Below are positions 26,651-34,871 of a stretch of 64,000 bases of DNA, in pieces. The notes beneath the pieces were generated by a model, which saw only the letters and a program-made list of their open reading frames with translations, ran no database searches and was not told where the DNA came from. The stretch spans positions 62,001-126,000 of the forward strand of contig NZ_JACJPP010000018.1 in assembly GCF_014696135.1 (NCBI RefSeq). The letters run 5' to 3'. How positions within the stretch are numbered: position 1 is the stretch's first letter; each line of letters begins with the position of its first letter. Position numbers and translations under genes: made by a program. Source of the DNA: Nodosilinea sp. FACHB-141. Lineage in GTDB: Bacteria; Cyanobacteriota; Cyanobacteriia; Phormidesmidales; Phormidesmidaceae.

Positions 26651-26872
26651 TCAACGTACTGAGCCGTTCGGCCCGGTAGAGATGGTCGCAGCTACTTCCG
26701 CCAGGACACTGTCGGCCAGCAGCCGTTTGATGTTGCCTTGCTCTGAAGAAACTACGTCGGCGTTGGTAACCGAGTCGTCGTCTTCGATGGCGATCAGGAC
26801 CAAGTCGGTGATGCTGGCTTCAGCCTGCTCTTGCACCCGCTCAGACAGGCGGGTGAAGTAGGCCGGAGTCAA
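26651..26872 (-). CDS. Possible short hypothetical protein or gene fragment
   Basis: A 73-codon frame starting with TTG, whose translation looks protein-like: an amphipathic helix (YFTRLSERVQEQAEASI), a hydrophobic strand (TDLVLIAIEDDDS), then another helix. No ATG is available; upstream the frame opens after a stop about ten codons earlier. The frame on the other strand is Ser/Thr-rich and looks like a shadow. I do not recognise a family. It could be a small gene or the remains of a longer one. Confidence 0.35.
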   Translation of the reverse strand: MTPAYFTRLSERVQEQAEASITDLVLIAIEDDDSVTNADVVSSEQGNIKRLLADSVLAEVAATISTGPNGSVR

Positions 26873-26915
26873 CTCGCGCCGAGATAGTGACTCAGCTCAG
26901 GAGCAATTTAACCCG

Positions 26916-26937
26916 GCCCCAGACGGTGGGGCTTTTT
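26916..26937 (+). terminator. Rho-independent terminator-like hairpin
   Basis: GCCCCA (26916-26921) and TGGGGC (26927-26932) pair around a 5-base loop, followed at once by TTTTT. It lies about 310 bp after the GH1-RmlD stop and could end the glycosyltransferase-glf-fusion transcript. Confidence 0.7.
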
Positions 26938-27085
26938 GCTGGAAAAAAGCAGCAATTCAGCGATGGTTCCAGGAGGCTCGGCGATCGCTAACCATCCCCC
27001 TAAGTTGTCGTTGCCATCAGCGCCCGACTAACCTGAAACCTGCGATCGCAGCTCCTCGCCCCACTGCATCTCTGGAGTATCGTCT

Positions 27086-28267
27086 ATGCGCCTTGCCAAA
27101 AAGCCATTGCCGTCCCTCTGGATTGGCGTAGCGATTTACTTCTACGCCTTTATTGCCATTGGCATCGCCGAAGCAGGGTTAGGGGTTTTGCTGCCCTCTA
27201 TCTTGACGGCCTATAGCCTGACCCCGGCCACCGTAACGCTGCTCTTTGTCAGCCAAATCACCGGTTACATTACAGCAGCTCTCACCAGCAGCCTCGTCAG
27301 TCATCGGTTGGGGCTGGGGCGCATGCTCTTGGGGGCGGCCAGTCTGCTGACGTTAGCCCTGCTCACCTATGCCCTGGCTCCCTTCTGGCTGTTAATGGTG
27401 GCGGCGGGCACCCTGCTGGGGTTAGGCATTGGGTTCATCGATGCCGGGATCAACACGGCTATGGTGCAAGATGCTCGCAGCGCCCACCTGATTGGGACCC
27501 TGCACGGCTTCTACGGAATTGGGGCATGCTCCGGCCCAGCCATTGCCACTACGCTATTGGCGGTAGGCCTCAGCTGGCGGCAGGTCTATGGCGTGCTGGC
27601 CAGTCTCACCAGCCTGTTGATGGTGGGCGTGTTCGCCGCCTTGGTTTGCCGTTACCCTACCATAGTGAAACGACCCGCCGAACAAGATTCACTAGCGGGG
27701 ACGCACCTAAAGCGAGCGCTGCGCACCCCGATCGTCTTTCTGTTTGGAGCGTTTTTGTTTGTCTATGTGGGTGTTGAGGCGTCCTTGAGCAACTGGGCCT
27801 ACAGCGTGCAGGTGATCGCTCGCTCGACGCCGCCGTTGCTGGCGGGCTACAGCGTTAGCGCCTACTGGCTGGGGCTAACCGTGGGGCGCTTTGGGCTAGG
27901 CTATCTGCTGCGATCGCTGGGCGCTATCCGTACTATCACCCCGTCCCTGGGATTGCTGCTGGTCGGGCTGCTGTGCTGGTGGCAACTGCCCAACCCATTA
28001 GTCAGCTTACCCCTGGTTGGGTTTGCCCTGGCGGCCATCTTTCCCACCATTATTTGGCTGATTCCCAAGCGCTTGCCAGAAGCCTTAGTTCCCGCTGCCG
28101 TGAGCTTTGCCACCAGTGCCGCCAGCGTGGGGGCAGCACTGATTCCTGCCGGGCTGGGCTGGGTGACCAGCCGGTCAGACCTGGGGGTGATTCCCCTGTT
28201 GATGCTGCCCATGGCGATCGCCATGGGTGGTTTACACTACTGGCTCATCCGCTCCCCCAAGAAATAG
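27086..28267 (+). CDS. Major facilitator superfamily transporter
   Basis: A 393-residue protein with about twelve hydrophobic helices in two halves, the loop between them at about residues 185-215. The first half has the cytoplasmic loop SHRLGLGRMLLG after helix 2 and GIGFIDAGINTAMV in helix 4, resembling the FucP-like sugar transporter branch. The gene lies between sugar-modifying and hopanoid genes, so a sugar substrate is attractive but unproved. The ATG at 27086 has no strong Shine-Dalgarno. An inverted repeat follows the stop. Confidence 0.85.
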   Translation: MRLAKKPLPSLWIGVAIYFYAFIAIGIAEAGLGVLLPSILTAYSLTPATVTLLFVSQITGYITAALTSSLVSHRLGLGRMLLGAASLLTLALLTYALAPFWLLMVAAGTLLGLGIGFIDAGINTAMVQDARSAHLIGTLHGFYGIGACSGPAIATTLLAVGLSWRQVYGVLASLTSLLMVGVFAALVCRYPTIVKRPAEQDSLAGTHLKRALRTPIVFLFGAFLFVYVGVEASLSNWAYSVQVIARSTPPLLAGYSVSAYWLGLTVGRFGLGYLLRSLGAIRTITPSLGLLLVGLLCWWQLPNPLVSLPLVGFALAAIFPTIIWLIPKRLPEALVPAAVSFATSAASVGAALIPAGLGWVTSRSDLGVIPLLMLPMAIAMGGLHYWLIRSPKK

Positions 28268-28275
28268 CAGAACAG

Positions 28276-28307
28276 CCTTGAGACTGGCGCTAGGGCTAGT
28301 CTCAAGG
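28276..28307. terminator. Inverted repeat between convergent MFS and hpnH genes
   Basis: CCTTGAGACT (28276-28285) and AGTCTCAAGG (28298-28307) are perfect 10-bp arms with a 12-base loop. No T run follows. It is placed to end transcripts from either side. Confidence 0.6.
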
Positions 28308-28345
28308 TCGATTCAGGGGGATACAGTTCGCTCTTCTGCTACTAG

Positions 28346-29356
28346 CTAGAACAGGCTACCCATGGCGCGCAGCATATTCTGCGGCTGCATGGCCGCTTCT
28401 GCCGCCGTCGGCTCGTAGCCGCAGTGCACCATGCAATCGGCGCACTCGGGGTTGCCGCTCTTGTGGCCGTACTTCTCCCAATCGGTGTTGTCGAGGAGTT
28501 CTTGGAAAGTTTCGTAATGGCCTTCATTCAGCAAATAGCAGGGTTTTTGCCAACCCAGCACGCTGTAGCTGGGGCTGCCCCAGGGGGTGCAGTCGTAGTC
28601 TTTTTGCCCCGTCAAGAAGTCTAAAAAGAGCGGGTTGTGGTTAAATTCCCACTTTTTTTTGCCCGCCGTAAACGGGGCCAAAATTTCTCGAAACAGCGCT
28701 TTGGTCTGATCGCGCTTGAGGAAGTGCTCTTGGTTAGGGGCCCAATCATAGCTGTAGCCCGGCGACACCATCATGCCGTCTACTTTCAGCTCGGTCAGGT
28801 AATCAAACAGAGACTGGATTTCCTGGGGATCAGTGCCCTCAAACACGGTGGTGTTGGTGGTGACTCGGAAGCCTCGCGCTTTGGCAGCCCGGATGGCGCT
28901 GATGGCGATGTCGAAGACACCCTTGCGATCGACGCAGCGGTCGTGCAGGTCCTTCATGCCGTCTAGGTGAACGCTAAACGAGAGGTAGGGCGACGGCGTA
29001 AACTTGTCGAGACTCTTTTCGAGCAGCAGGCCGTTGGTGCAGAGGTAGACAAACTTTTTGCGCGCTACCAAACCCTGCACAATCTCGTCAATCTGAGGGT
29101 GCAGCAGCGGTTCCCCACCGGGGATCGAAACCACCGGGGCACCGCATTCTTCCGCCGCCGCAAAGCAGTCTTCGGGCGACAGGTTCTGCTTCAAAATTTC
29201 TTTGGGATGCTGAATTTTGCCGCAGCCCGAGCAGGCCAGATTGCAGCGAAACAGCGGCTCTAGCATCAACACCAGGGGATACTGCTTACGCCCTTTGAGG
29301 CGCTGAGTGACAAGATATTGCCCCACGCCCAGGGCCTGCTGCAGACTGATTGCCAT
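28346..29356 (-). CDS. hpnH: Adenosyl-hopene transferase HpnH (radical SAM)
   Basis: A 336-residue B12-independent radical SAM enzyme. It joins the 5'-deoxyadenosyl group to diploptene to give adenosylhopane, the first step of the C35 side chain. The iron-sulfur triad is Cys38, Cys42 and Cys45 (CNLACSGC). [17 protein letters not shown] and a C-terminal [12 protein letters not shown] Cys cluster are HpnH signatures. The ATG at 29356 fits the family start. It is divergent from the squalene-synthase-like gene, and the rest of the hopanoid pathway lies within the next 13 kb. Confidence 0.95.
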   Translation of the reverse strand: MAISLQQALGVGQYLVTQRLKGRKQYPLVLMLEPLFRCNLACSGCGKIQHPKEILKQNLSPEDCFAAAEECGAPVVSIPGGEPLLHPQIDEIVQGLVARKKFVYLCTNGLLLEKSLDKFTPSPYLSFSVHLDGMKDLHDRCVDRKGVFDIAISAIRAAKARGFRVTTNTTVFEGTDPQEIQSLFDYLTELKVDGMMVSPGYSYDWAPNQEHFLKRDQTKALFREILAPFTAGKKKWEFNHNPLFLDFLTGQKDYDCTPWGSPSYSVLGWQKPCYLLNEGHYETFQELLDNTDWEKYGHKSGNPECADCMVHCGYEPTAAEAAMQPQNMLRAMGSLF

Positions 29357-29758
29357 TTCTTTTCACTCCTCGGATTGGGAGAATTCGTCAGCATCATCGT
29401 TAAACCGGGCGGCTTGCCTAGGTCACGGCGATTGTAGATGCTTCGAACCCTGATGGTGATTACCCAACTACCGTAATTCATTTTGGCAAAAACGGTTGTC
29501 TCTGCCCCCATTCTGTGTGCGCCTAGACCCCGATCGCTGTTGGGAGTTTTAGCCCAGGGCACGCCGCTGGGGCTGACGGTGTAATATGCGGTTAAACTTT
29601 GCCCGTGGCCAAGTAGCCGACTACAGGTACCCTAGATGCTTAAGTAGCCCCAGATACCGTCCATTCGAGTTGATTCATCGTTAATGCTCTGTTAAAGCTT
29701 ACAGAATCAAAGTCAACCAGTATGGTTGAAAGCCAAAGCAACGTGAGGAGAGCGCTCA
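29357..29758. other. Divergent promoter region hpnH / squalene-synthase-like gene
   Basis: No gene. A GAGGAG Shine-Dalgarno for the right-hand gene is at 29745-29750. I see no clear operator or repeat. Confidence 0.5.
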
Positions 29759-30604
29759 ATGCCGTCGATTAAATCTGCGTTGGACTTGCTAAAAGAGACC
29801 AGCCGAACATTTTTCATCCCGATCAGCTTACTCCCTCCTGGGCTTCAGGAAGCGGTGGCATCTGCGTACCTGTGCATGCGGGCGATCGACCAGATTGAAG
29901 ACCATCCGACCCTAGATGGCGGCATTAAAATTAGCCTGCTGCGCCAAATTAGCCTCAATCTACAGGCGGGCACAGAATCCTCAGCGGTAGCTGACTTTGC
30001 GGCGGGGCTAGAGGACTACAGCGAACAGCTCGAAGAGGTGACCCTACGCATTGGCGAATGGGCCTTGCTGGCCCCCGACACCATCGCCCCTCGGATCTGG
30101 GATGCCACTGCCGCCATGGCCGATCGCATGGCCTACTGGGCCGAGCAAAACTGGCAGATCAAAACCGAAGCCGATCTCGATCGCTACACCTTTAGCGTGG
30201 CCGGGGCCGTCGGGCTGATGCTGTCTGACCTCTGGGCCTGGTATGACGGCACCGAAACCAGCCGGATGGAGGCGATCGGCTTTGGGCGCGGCCTGCAATC
30301 GGTCAACATTTTGCGCAATCATCTAGAAGATAAAGATCGCGGCGTCGACTTTTTCCCGGAGGGCTGGACGGCGGATGACATGCAGCGCTACGCTCGCCGC
30401 AACCTCAGAATGGCCGACGCCTATACCCAAGCTCTGCCCAAGGGACCAGCTCTGCTGTTTTGCCGCATTCCCCTTGCCCTGGCCACCGCCACCATTGATG
30501 CCCTGGCCCAGGGACGAGAAAAGCTCACCCGAGCCGATGTGATGGCGATCGTGACGCCGCTGCTCGGCGTTGGCAAATCGATCGAACTTATGACTAAAGT
30601 CTAG
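29759..30604 (+). CDS. Squalene/phytoene synthase family protein
   Basis: A 281-residue head-to-head prenyl synthase, probably joining two farnesyl diphosphates. The first Asp-rich motif is Asp44-x-x-Glu47-Asp48 (AIDQIEDHP). The second is NHLEDKDRGVDF at 187-198, where the first Asp of canonical squalene synthase (DxxED) is Asn187; I recall this NILRN form from a squalene-synthase-like branch in other bacteria. It could make squalene alone or act like HpnC/HpnD as one part of the three-step route; no HpnE oxidase is in the window. It begins a run with the aminotransferase and sulfotransferase. Confidence 0.85.
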   Translation: MPSIKSALDLLKETSRTFFIPISLLPPGLQEAVASAYLCMRAIDQIEDHPTLDGGIKISLLRQISLNLQAGTESSAVADFAAGLEDYSEQLEEVTLRIGEWALLAPDTIAPRIWDATAAMADRMAYWAEQNWQIKTEADLDRYTFSVAGAVGLMLSDLWAWYDGTETSRMEAIGFGRGLQSVNILRNHLEDKDRGVDFFPEGWTADDMQRYARRNLRMADAYTQALPKGPALLFCRIPLALATATIDALAQGREKLTRADVMAIVTPLLGVGKSIELMTKV

Positions 30605-30641
30605 TTAGATCGCCTACTGCCCCTCTCTACCCCCCTAGTGC

Positions 30642-32030
30642 ATGAACATTCTCGATCGCATCGCCGAGCGGCAGCGAGACAATTTCTCGCTGCACTCCCA
30701 GTACCTCAACCCGCAGATGGTCAACGTACTCAAAACGATCGGGTTCGATCGCCACTACGTGCGCGCGGAGGGGCCTTATCTATTTGACGACCAGGGCGAT
30801 CGCTACCTCGACCTGCTCAGCGGCTTTGGCGTCTTTGCCCTGGGGCGCAACCATCCCAAAGTCGTGCAGGCCCTACAGGATGTGCTAACGGCAGAACTGC
30901 CCAACCTGGTGCAGATGGATGTCTCGATTTTGTCGGGGCTTTTAGCGGAAAAGCTACAACAGATCACGCCACCAGGGTTAGACCGCATCTTCTTCGCCAA
31001 CTCCGGCACCGAAAGCGTCGAGGCGGCGATCAAGTTCAGCCGCCACGCCACCGGGCGCAGCAAGATTGTCTATTGCTCTGGCGGCTACCACGGTCTAACC
31101 ATGGGCTCTCTGTCGGCCACGGGCGATCCCCACTTCAGGGCAGGCTTTGGCCCCTTTTTGCCCGACTTCATCGAAATTCCCTTCGGTGACCTGGCTGCCC
31201 TAGACCAAGCGCTTTCCCGCAAAGACGTGGCCGCCTTTATCACCGAGCCTATCCAGGGCCACGGAGTATGGATTCCAGAGGCCAGCTACCTACCAGGGGC
31301 GGCGGCGCTCTGCCGCAAATACGGCAGCCTGTTCATCGCCGATGAGGTGCAGACCGGGCTAGGTCGTACGGGCAAGTGGTGGGCGGTCGAGCACTTTGGT
31401 GTCGAGCCCGATTTGCTCTGTATGGCCAAGGCCCTGTCGGGTGGGTTCGTGCCGGTAGGGGCCGTGGCCTGTCGGTCGTGGATCTTCGACAAAGTGTTTA
31501 ACCGCATGGATCGCGCCGTGGTTCACGGCAGCACCTTTGGCAAAAACAATTTGGCTATGGCGGCAGGGCTGGCCACCCTCGACGTACTCGAAACCGACGG
31601 CTGGATTGACCATGCGGCGCAGATGGGGCAGCAGATTGTGGCCGATTTGCAGCCTTTGGTGGGCCAGTACGAGTGCCTGAAAGCAGTGCGGGGCCTAGGC
31701 ATGATGATGGCACTGGAGTTTGGCGAACCCAAGAGCTTGACCCTAAAAATGTCGTGGAAGATGCTCGAAACCGCCAACCGGGGCTTGTTTTCCCAAATCA
31801 TCACGGTGCCGCTGTTTACTCGCCACCGAATTTTGTCGCAGGTGGCGGGCTACGGCATGAATGTGGTCAAATTTATTCCGCCCTTGACTCTGCAAGATAG
31901 CGATCGCCGCTGGATTGTCGAGGCCGTCACCGACGTAGTGGCCGACGCTCACCGGGTGCCGGGTGCCGCCTGGGAATTTGGCAAAACCCTAGCCACCCAG
32001 GCAATGAAAACCAAAGCCGGAGCCCGGTAG
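30642..32030 (+). CDS. hpnO: Class III aminotransferase, HpnO-like
   Basis: A 462-residue PLP-dependent fold-type I aminotransferase. The PLP lysine is Lys263 in MAKALSGGFVP; FANSGTESVEAAIKFSR binds the cofactor phosphate, and FIADEVQTGLGRTG carries the Asp to the pyridine nitrogen. HpnO aminates the end of the bacteriohopane side chain to give aminobacteriohopanetriol. The sequence resembles ornithine/putrescine-type enzymes too, so the HpnO call leans on the cluster. The gap to the previous gene is 37 bp and to the sulfotransferase 8 bp. Confidence 0.8.
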   Translation: MNILDRIAERQRDNFSLHSQYLNPQMVNVLKTIGFDRHYVRAEGPYLFDDQGDRYLDLLSGFGVFALGRNHPKVVQALQDVLTAELPNLVQMDVSILSGLLAEKLQQITPPGLDRIFFANSGTESVEAAIKFSRHATGRSKIVYCSGGYHGLTMGSLSATGDPHFRAGFGPFLPDFIEIPFGDLAALDQALSRKDVAAFITEPIQGHGVWIPEASYLPGAAALCRKYGSLFIADEVQTGLGRTGKWWAVEHFGVEPDLLCMAKALSGGFVPVGAVACRSWIFDKVFNRMDRAVVHGSTFGKNNLAMAAGLATLDVLETDGWIDHAAQMGQQIVADLQPLVGQYECLKAVRGLGMMMALEFGEPKSLTLKMSWKMLETANRGLFSQIITVPLFTRHRILSQVAGYGMNVVKFIPPLTLQDSDRRWIVEAVTDVVADAHRVPGAAWEFGKTLATQAMKTKAGAR

Positions 32031-32038
32031 CCCCAGCC

Positions 32039-33148
32039 ATGGCCAGCCTGTTTCATCCACTGTGCGGCAGCAACCCACCGACCCTGCTCAGGCTACTGCG
32101 CGAAAATGGATTGCCCGCGGTTAACAGCTGCCCCCAGGTGGCTCTAGCTCTGGCGGTGTCGCTGGCCCGCTGGCCTTTTTCAACGGCGGAACAGGTGGCG
32201 TTTGCCCTGTCCCCAAAGCAGCCGATGCCCGACCCCGTCTTTATCGTCGGCTACTGGCGATCGGGCACCACCCATCTGCACAATGTGATGGCCCAGTGCC
32301 CCGCCTTTGGCTACATTACCCCCCTGGCAACGGGAATGCCGTGGGATGTTTTGGGCATTGTGCGATCGCTAGAGCCGCTGCTAGAGCAGGCTCTGCCTCA
32401 GGATCGCTACGTCGATAATGTGGCGGTCACGCCTACCTCGCCCCAGGAAGATTCCATTCCCCTGGCGACGATGGGGGCAGCTTCGTACTACCACGGCATG
32501 TACTTTCCTCAGCATTTCGAAACTCACTTTCGGCGAGATGTGTTTGGCGGTGCGATCGCCGATGTGGAGCGGTGGAAACGCCTGCATCGCCATTTGCTGC
32601 GGAAGGTTTCGGTGCACCAAGGGCACCGCTCGCTGCTGATTAAAAACCCAATCTATACCGGCTATATTCGCCATCTGCGGGAGCTGTGGCCGGGGGCCAA
32701 GTTCATTCACATCTATCGCAACCCTTACCGGGTGTTTTCCTCGGCGCGGCACTACTTTACGCGGCTGCTGCCCGAACTGGCGCTGCAAGACTACGGCGAT
32801 TTACCGATTGAATCGCTGGTTTTGGAGAGCTACCCGTTTCTGTTAGAGGCTCTCAGAACCGATACGGCCGATCTGCCCCCCGAACAGTTTGCAGAGGTGC
32901 GTTTTGAGGATTTGCAGACCGAGCCACTGCCGGTGCTAAAAAAGCTATTTGAGCAGCTAGAACTGCCCAGTTTTGAGGCAGCGCGCCCCTATTTTGAAAC
33001 CTATCTAGCGAGTCTAGGAGACTACCAGCAAAACCAGTATTCTCTAGAGCCCGAAGCGATTACTAAGGTTGAACACCACTGGCAAACTTACCTTCAGCGT
33101 TGGGGCTATGACTTAAAGGATGCAGGGCTCTGCTCAAACTCGATCTGA
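32039..33148 (+). CDS. Sulfotransferase family protein
   Basis: A 369-residue PAPS-dependent sulfotransferase. The 5'-phosphosulfate loop is YWRSGTTHL (about residues 71-79) and the 3'-phosphate motif is IYRNPYRVFSSARHYF (about 225-240). The group adds sulfate to hydroxyls or amines of lipids, sugars and small molecules. It lies 8 bases after the hpnO-like gene and shares its transcript, so a hopanoid or another polar lipid is a candidate acceptor; this is inference. Its last 43 bases overlap the convergent ABC transporter gene. Confidence 0.85.
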   Translation: MASLFHPLCGSNPPTLLRLLRENGLPAVNSCPQVALALAVSLARWPFSTAEQVAFALSPKQPMPDPVFIVGYWRSGTTHLHNVMAQCPAFGYITPLATGMPWDVLGIVRSLEPLLEQALPQDRYVDNVAVTPTSPQEDSIPLATMGAASYYHGMYFPQHFETHFRRDVFGGAIADVERWKRLHRHLLRKVSVHQGHRSLLIKNPIYTGYIRHLRELWPGAKFIHIYRNPYRVFSSARHYFTRLLPELALQDYGDLPIESLVLESYPFLLEALRTDTADLPPEQFAEVRFEDLQTEPLPVLKKLFEQLELPSFEAARPYFETYLASLGDYQQNQYSLEPEAITKVEHHWQTYLQRWGYDLKDAGLCSNSI

Positions 33149-34734
33149 CCGTAGTCGAGCTTGAGGATGCGATCGCCCACATAAAAATAGTGGTCGTCAT
33201 GGCTGATCACAAACACCGTCTTCCCCTGGGCCTTGAGGTCGGGCAAAAACTGGGTGTAAAACACCTGCTTAAAGGCGGGATCTTGATCAGCAGCCCATTC
33301 GTCAAATAGATAAATGGGGCGATTTTCCATGTAGGCGCTGAGCAGGGCCAGGCGTTTGCGCTGCCCCTGAGATAGATCCACCGTCGAAAACCGGCCCTGG
33401 TCAATGCGCACCTTGTGGCTGAGCTGTAGCTTTTTTAAATAGTCTTGGGCTTGGCTGTCGCCGGCCTCGCTACTCAGTCCCAGCAGCCGATCAAACAGAT
33501 AGAAATCGGCAAACACCACCGAAAAATGCTGCCGATACCACTCTTGATTTTGCTCATCAATAGGCTGCTGATCTAGCCAAATCGTTCCCGTTTGGGGGCG
33601 ATATAGCCCCGTAAGCACCTTCGCCAGGGTCGATTTGCCGCTGCCGTTGCCGCCAATAATAAAAATCAGCTCGCCGGGATGCACAGTTAGATTCACCGGC
33701 CCTAGGGTGAATTCGGTGCCCTCTTGGTCGGTGCGATAGCTGTGGGTGACCCCTTTTAGCTCTAGCCGCTGCCAGCTTGGGTCGATGGGCGGCACGGCGG
33801 CAGCGGCGATCGGGGCATTGATGCTCAGACCCAGGGCTTTGAGCTTGTCGAGGGCCACGCTGGCCTGACCCAGCAGCGGCAGCTTGTTCACCAGGTTTTC
33901 CATCGGCCCCAGCAGGTAGGTAAAGGTCAGCACGTAGGCCACCCGGGTGCTGGGGCTAATGCCCACCCAATTCGGCAGGGCAAACAGCACCAGCCCGACC
34001 GCAAAAAAGTAGATAAACTTGCCCCAGCTATCGAGCACGGCAAACAGGCTCAACCCCTGCTGGTTGTAGTGCTTGACCTGAAGGGCGGTGGGCTGGAGGT
34101 CGAGCTCGAAGAAGTCTTGGCGGCCCAGACGGTGCAGTTTTAGCTCCTTGATGCCGTCGATCAAGCTGCGGAAATGCTGAAACAGCCGCTCTTGGTGGTT
34201 GCGGGCAGCGGCTAGGCCGCGTCGGCCCGCCACCAGAAACCAGCGACAGCTAAACGAGGCCACTAGGGTAATTAGCAGCACCAGGGCCAGCACCTGCCAC
34301 GACAGCCACGACACGTAGACCATGCAGCCCACAGTGCCCGCGATATTGATCATCAAAACGGGCAAGACCCCGGCGGCGGCGGCGATCGCCTGAATATCCT
34401 CCGTGAGCAGCACCAGCAGGCTGGGCAACCCAAGACTTTCTAAGGACTTCAGCTCCGCCGCTAAAATCTGGCGACAGAGCTGGAGCTGAAGCTCCACCAC
34501 CGCCGCCTGGGAAAACCGCACCAGCAAAATGCGCGACACCATCGCTGTGGTCAGGGCGATCGCGCCCAACCCCACAAACGCTGCCGCCACTAACCCCCCA
34601 GTCACCCCCTGGGCGATGGTGTAGCTGATCAGCGCAATTAGAGCGGCACTACAGCTACCGCTCACTAGGCCAGTGGCCAGGGCAATCCCTAGGGCTGGCC
34701 CAGAGGTCTGCAAGAGAAATAAAACTAAGCTCAT
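33106..34734 (-). CDS. SyrD/PvdE-type ABC exporter (membrane plus ATPase)
   Basis: A 542-residue half transporter with six membrane helices in the first 290 residues and a nucleotide-binding domain after about 320. Walker A is GGNGSGKST (about 358-366), the signature is LSQGQRKRL, Walker B is IYLFDEWAADQDP. The Trp after DE and the AADQDP stretch are typical of the cyclic-peptide/siderophore exporter group (PvdE, SyrD). Substrate unknown. It is divergent from the RND gene and ends inside the sulfotransferase gene, so it may serve the same pathway or be an unrelated insert. Confidence 0.88.
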   Translation of the reverse strand: MSLVLFLLQTSGPALGIALATGLVSGSCSAALIALISYTIAQGVTGGLVAAAFVGLGAIALTTAMVSRILLVRFSQAAVVELQLQLCRQILAAELKSLESLGLPSLLVLLTEDIQAIAAAAGVLPVLMINIAGTVGCMVYVSWLSWQVLALVLLITLVASFSCRWFLVAGRRGLAAARNHQERLFQHFRSLIDGIKELKLHRLGRQDFFELDLQPTALQVKHYNQQGLSLFAVLDSWGKFIYFFAVGLVLFALPNWVGISPSTRVAYVLTFTYLLGPMENLVNKLPLLGQASVALDKLKALGLSINAPIAAAAVPPIDPSWQRLELKGVTHSYRTDQEGTEFTLGPVNLTVHPGELIFIIGGNGSGKSTLAKVLTGLYRPQTGTIWLDQQPIDEQNQEWYRQHFSVVFADFYLFDRLLGLSSEAGDSQAQDYLKKLQLSHKVRIDQGRFSTVDLSQGQRKRLALLSAYMENRPIYLFDEWAADQDPAFKQVFYTQFLPDLKAQGKTVFVISHDDHYFYVGDRILKLDYGQIEFEQSPASFKS

Positions 34735-34871
34735 GGCAGTCTCGCAAATGGTGGTGCACCCAAAGTCTGGGGGCCTGAATGGCGATCGGTGCTGGCGGTG
34801 ACAGGCCTAGGCCCAGTCTGATCAACCGGTTGAACAAGCTATGATATCTGCGTTTCTCTCCTACTAAAGCG

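Larger units (their letters stand above)
26604..27085. other. Intergenic region with a short minus-strand ORF and a terminator
   Basis: This stretch follows the GH1-RmlD fusion. It holds a possible short minus-strand coding segment (26651-26872), a terminator-like hairpin at 26916-26937, HIP1 sites and the leader of the MFS gene. No full-size gene is seen. Confidence 0.45.

Noticed and set aside
26622-26861. 79-codon plus-strand frame
   Set aside because: Ser/Thr/Arg-rich, and its complement reads as the more protein-like sequence.
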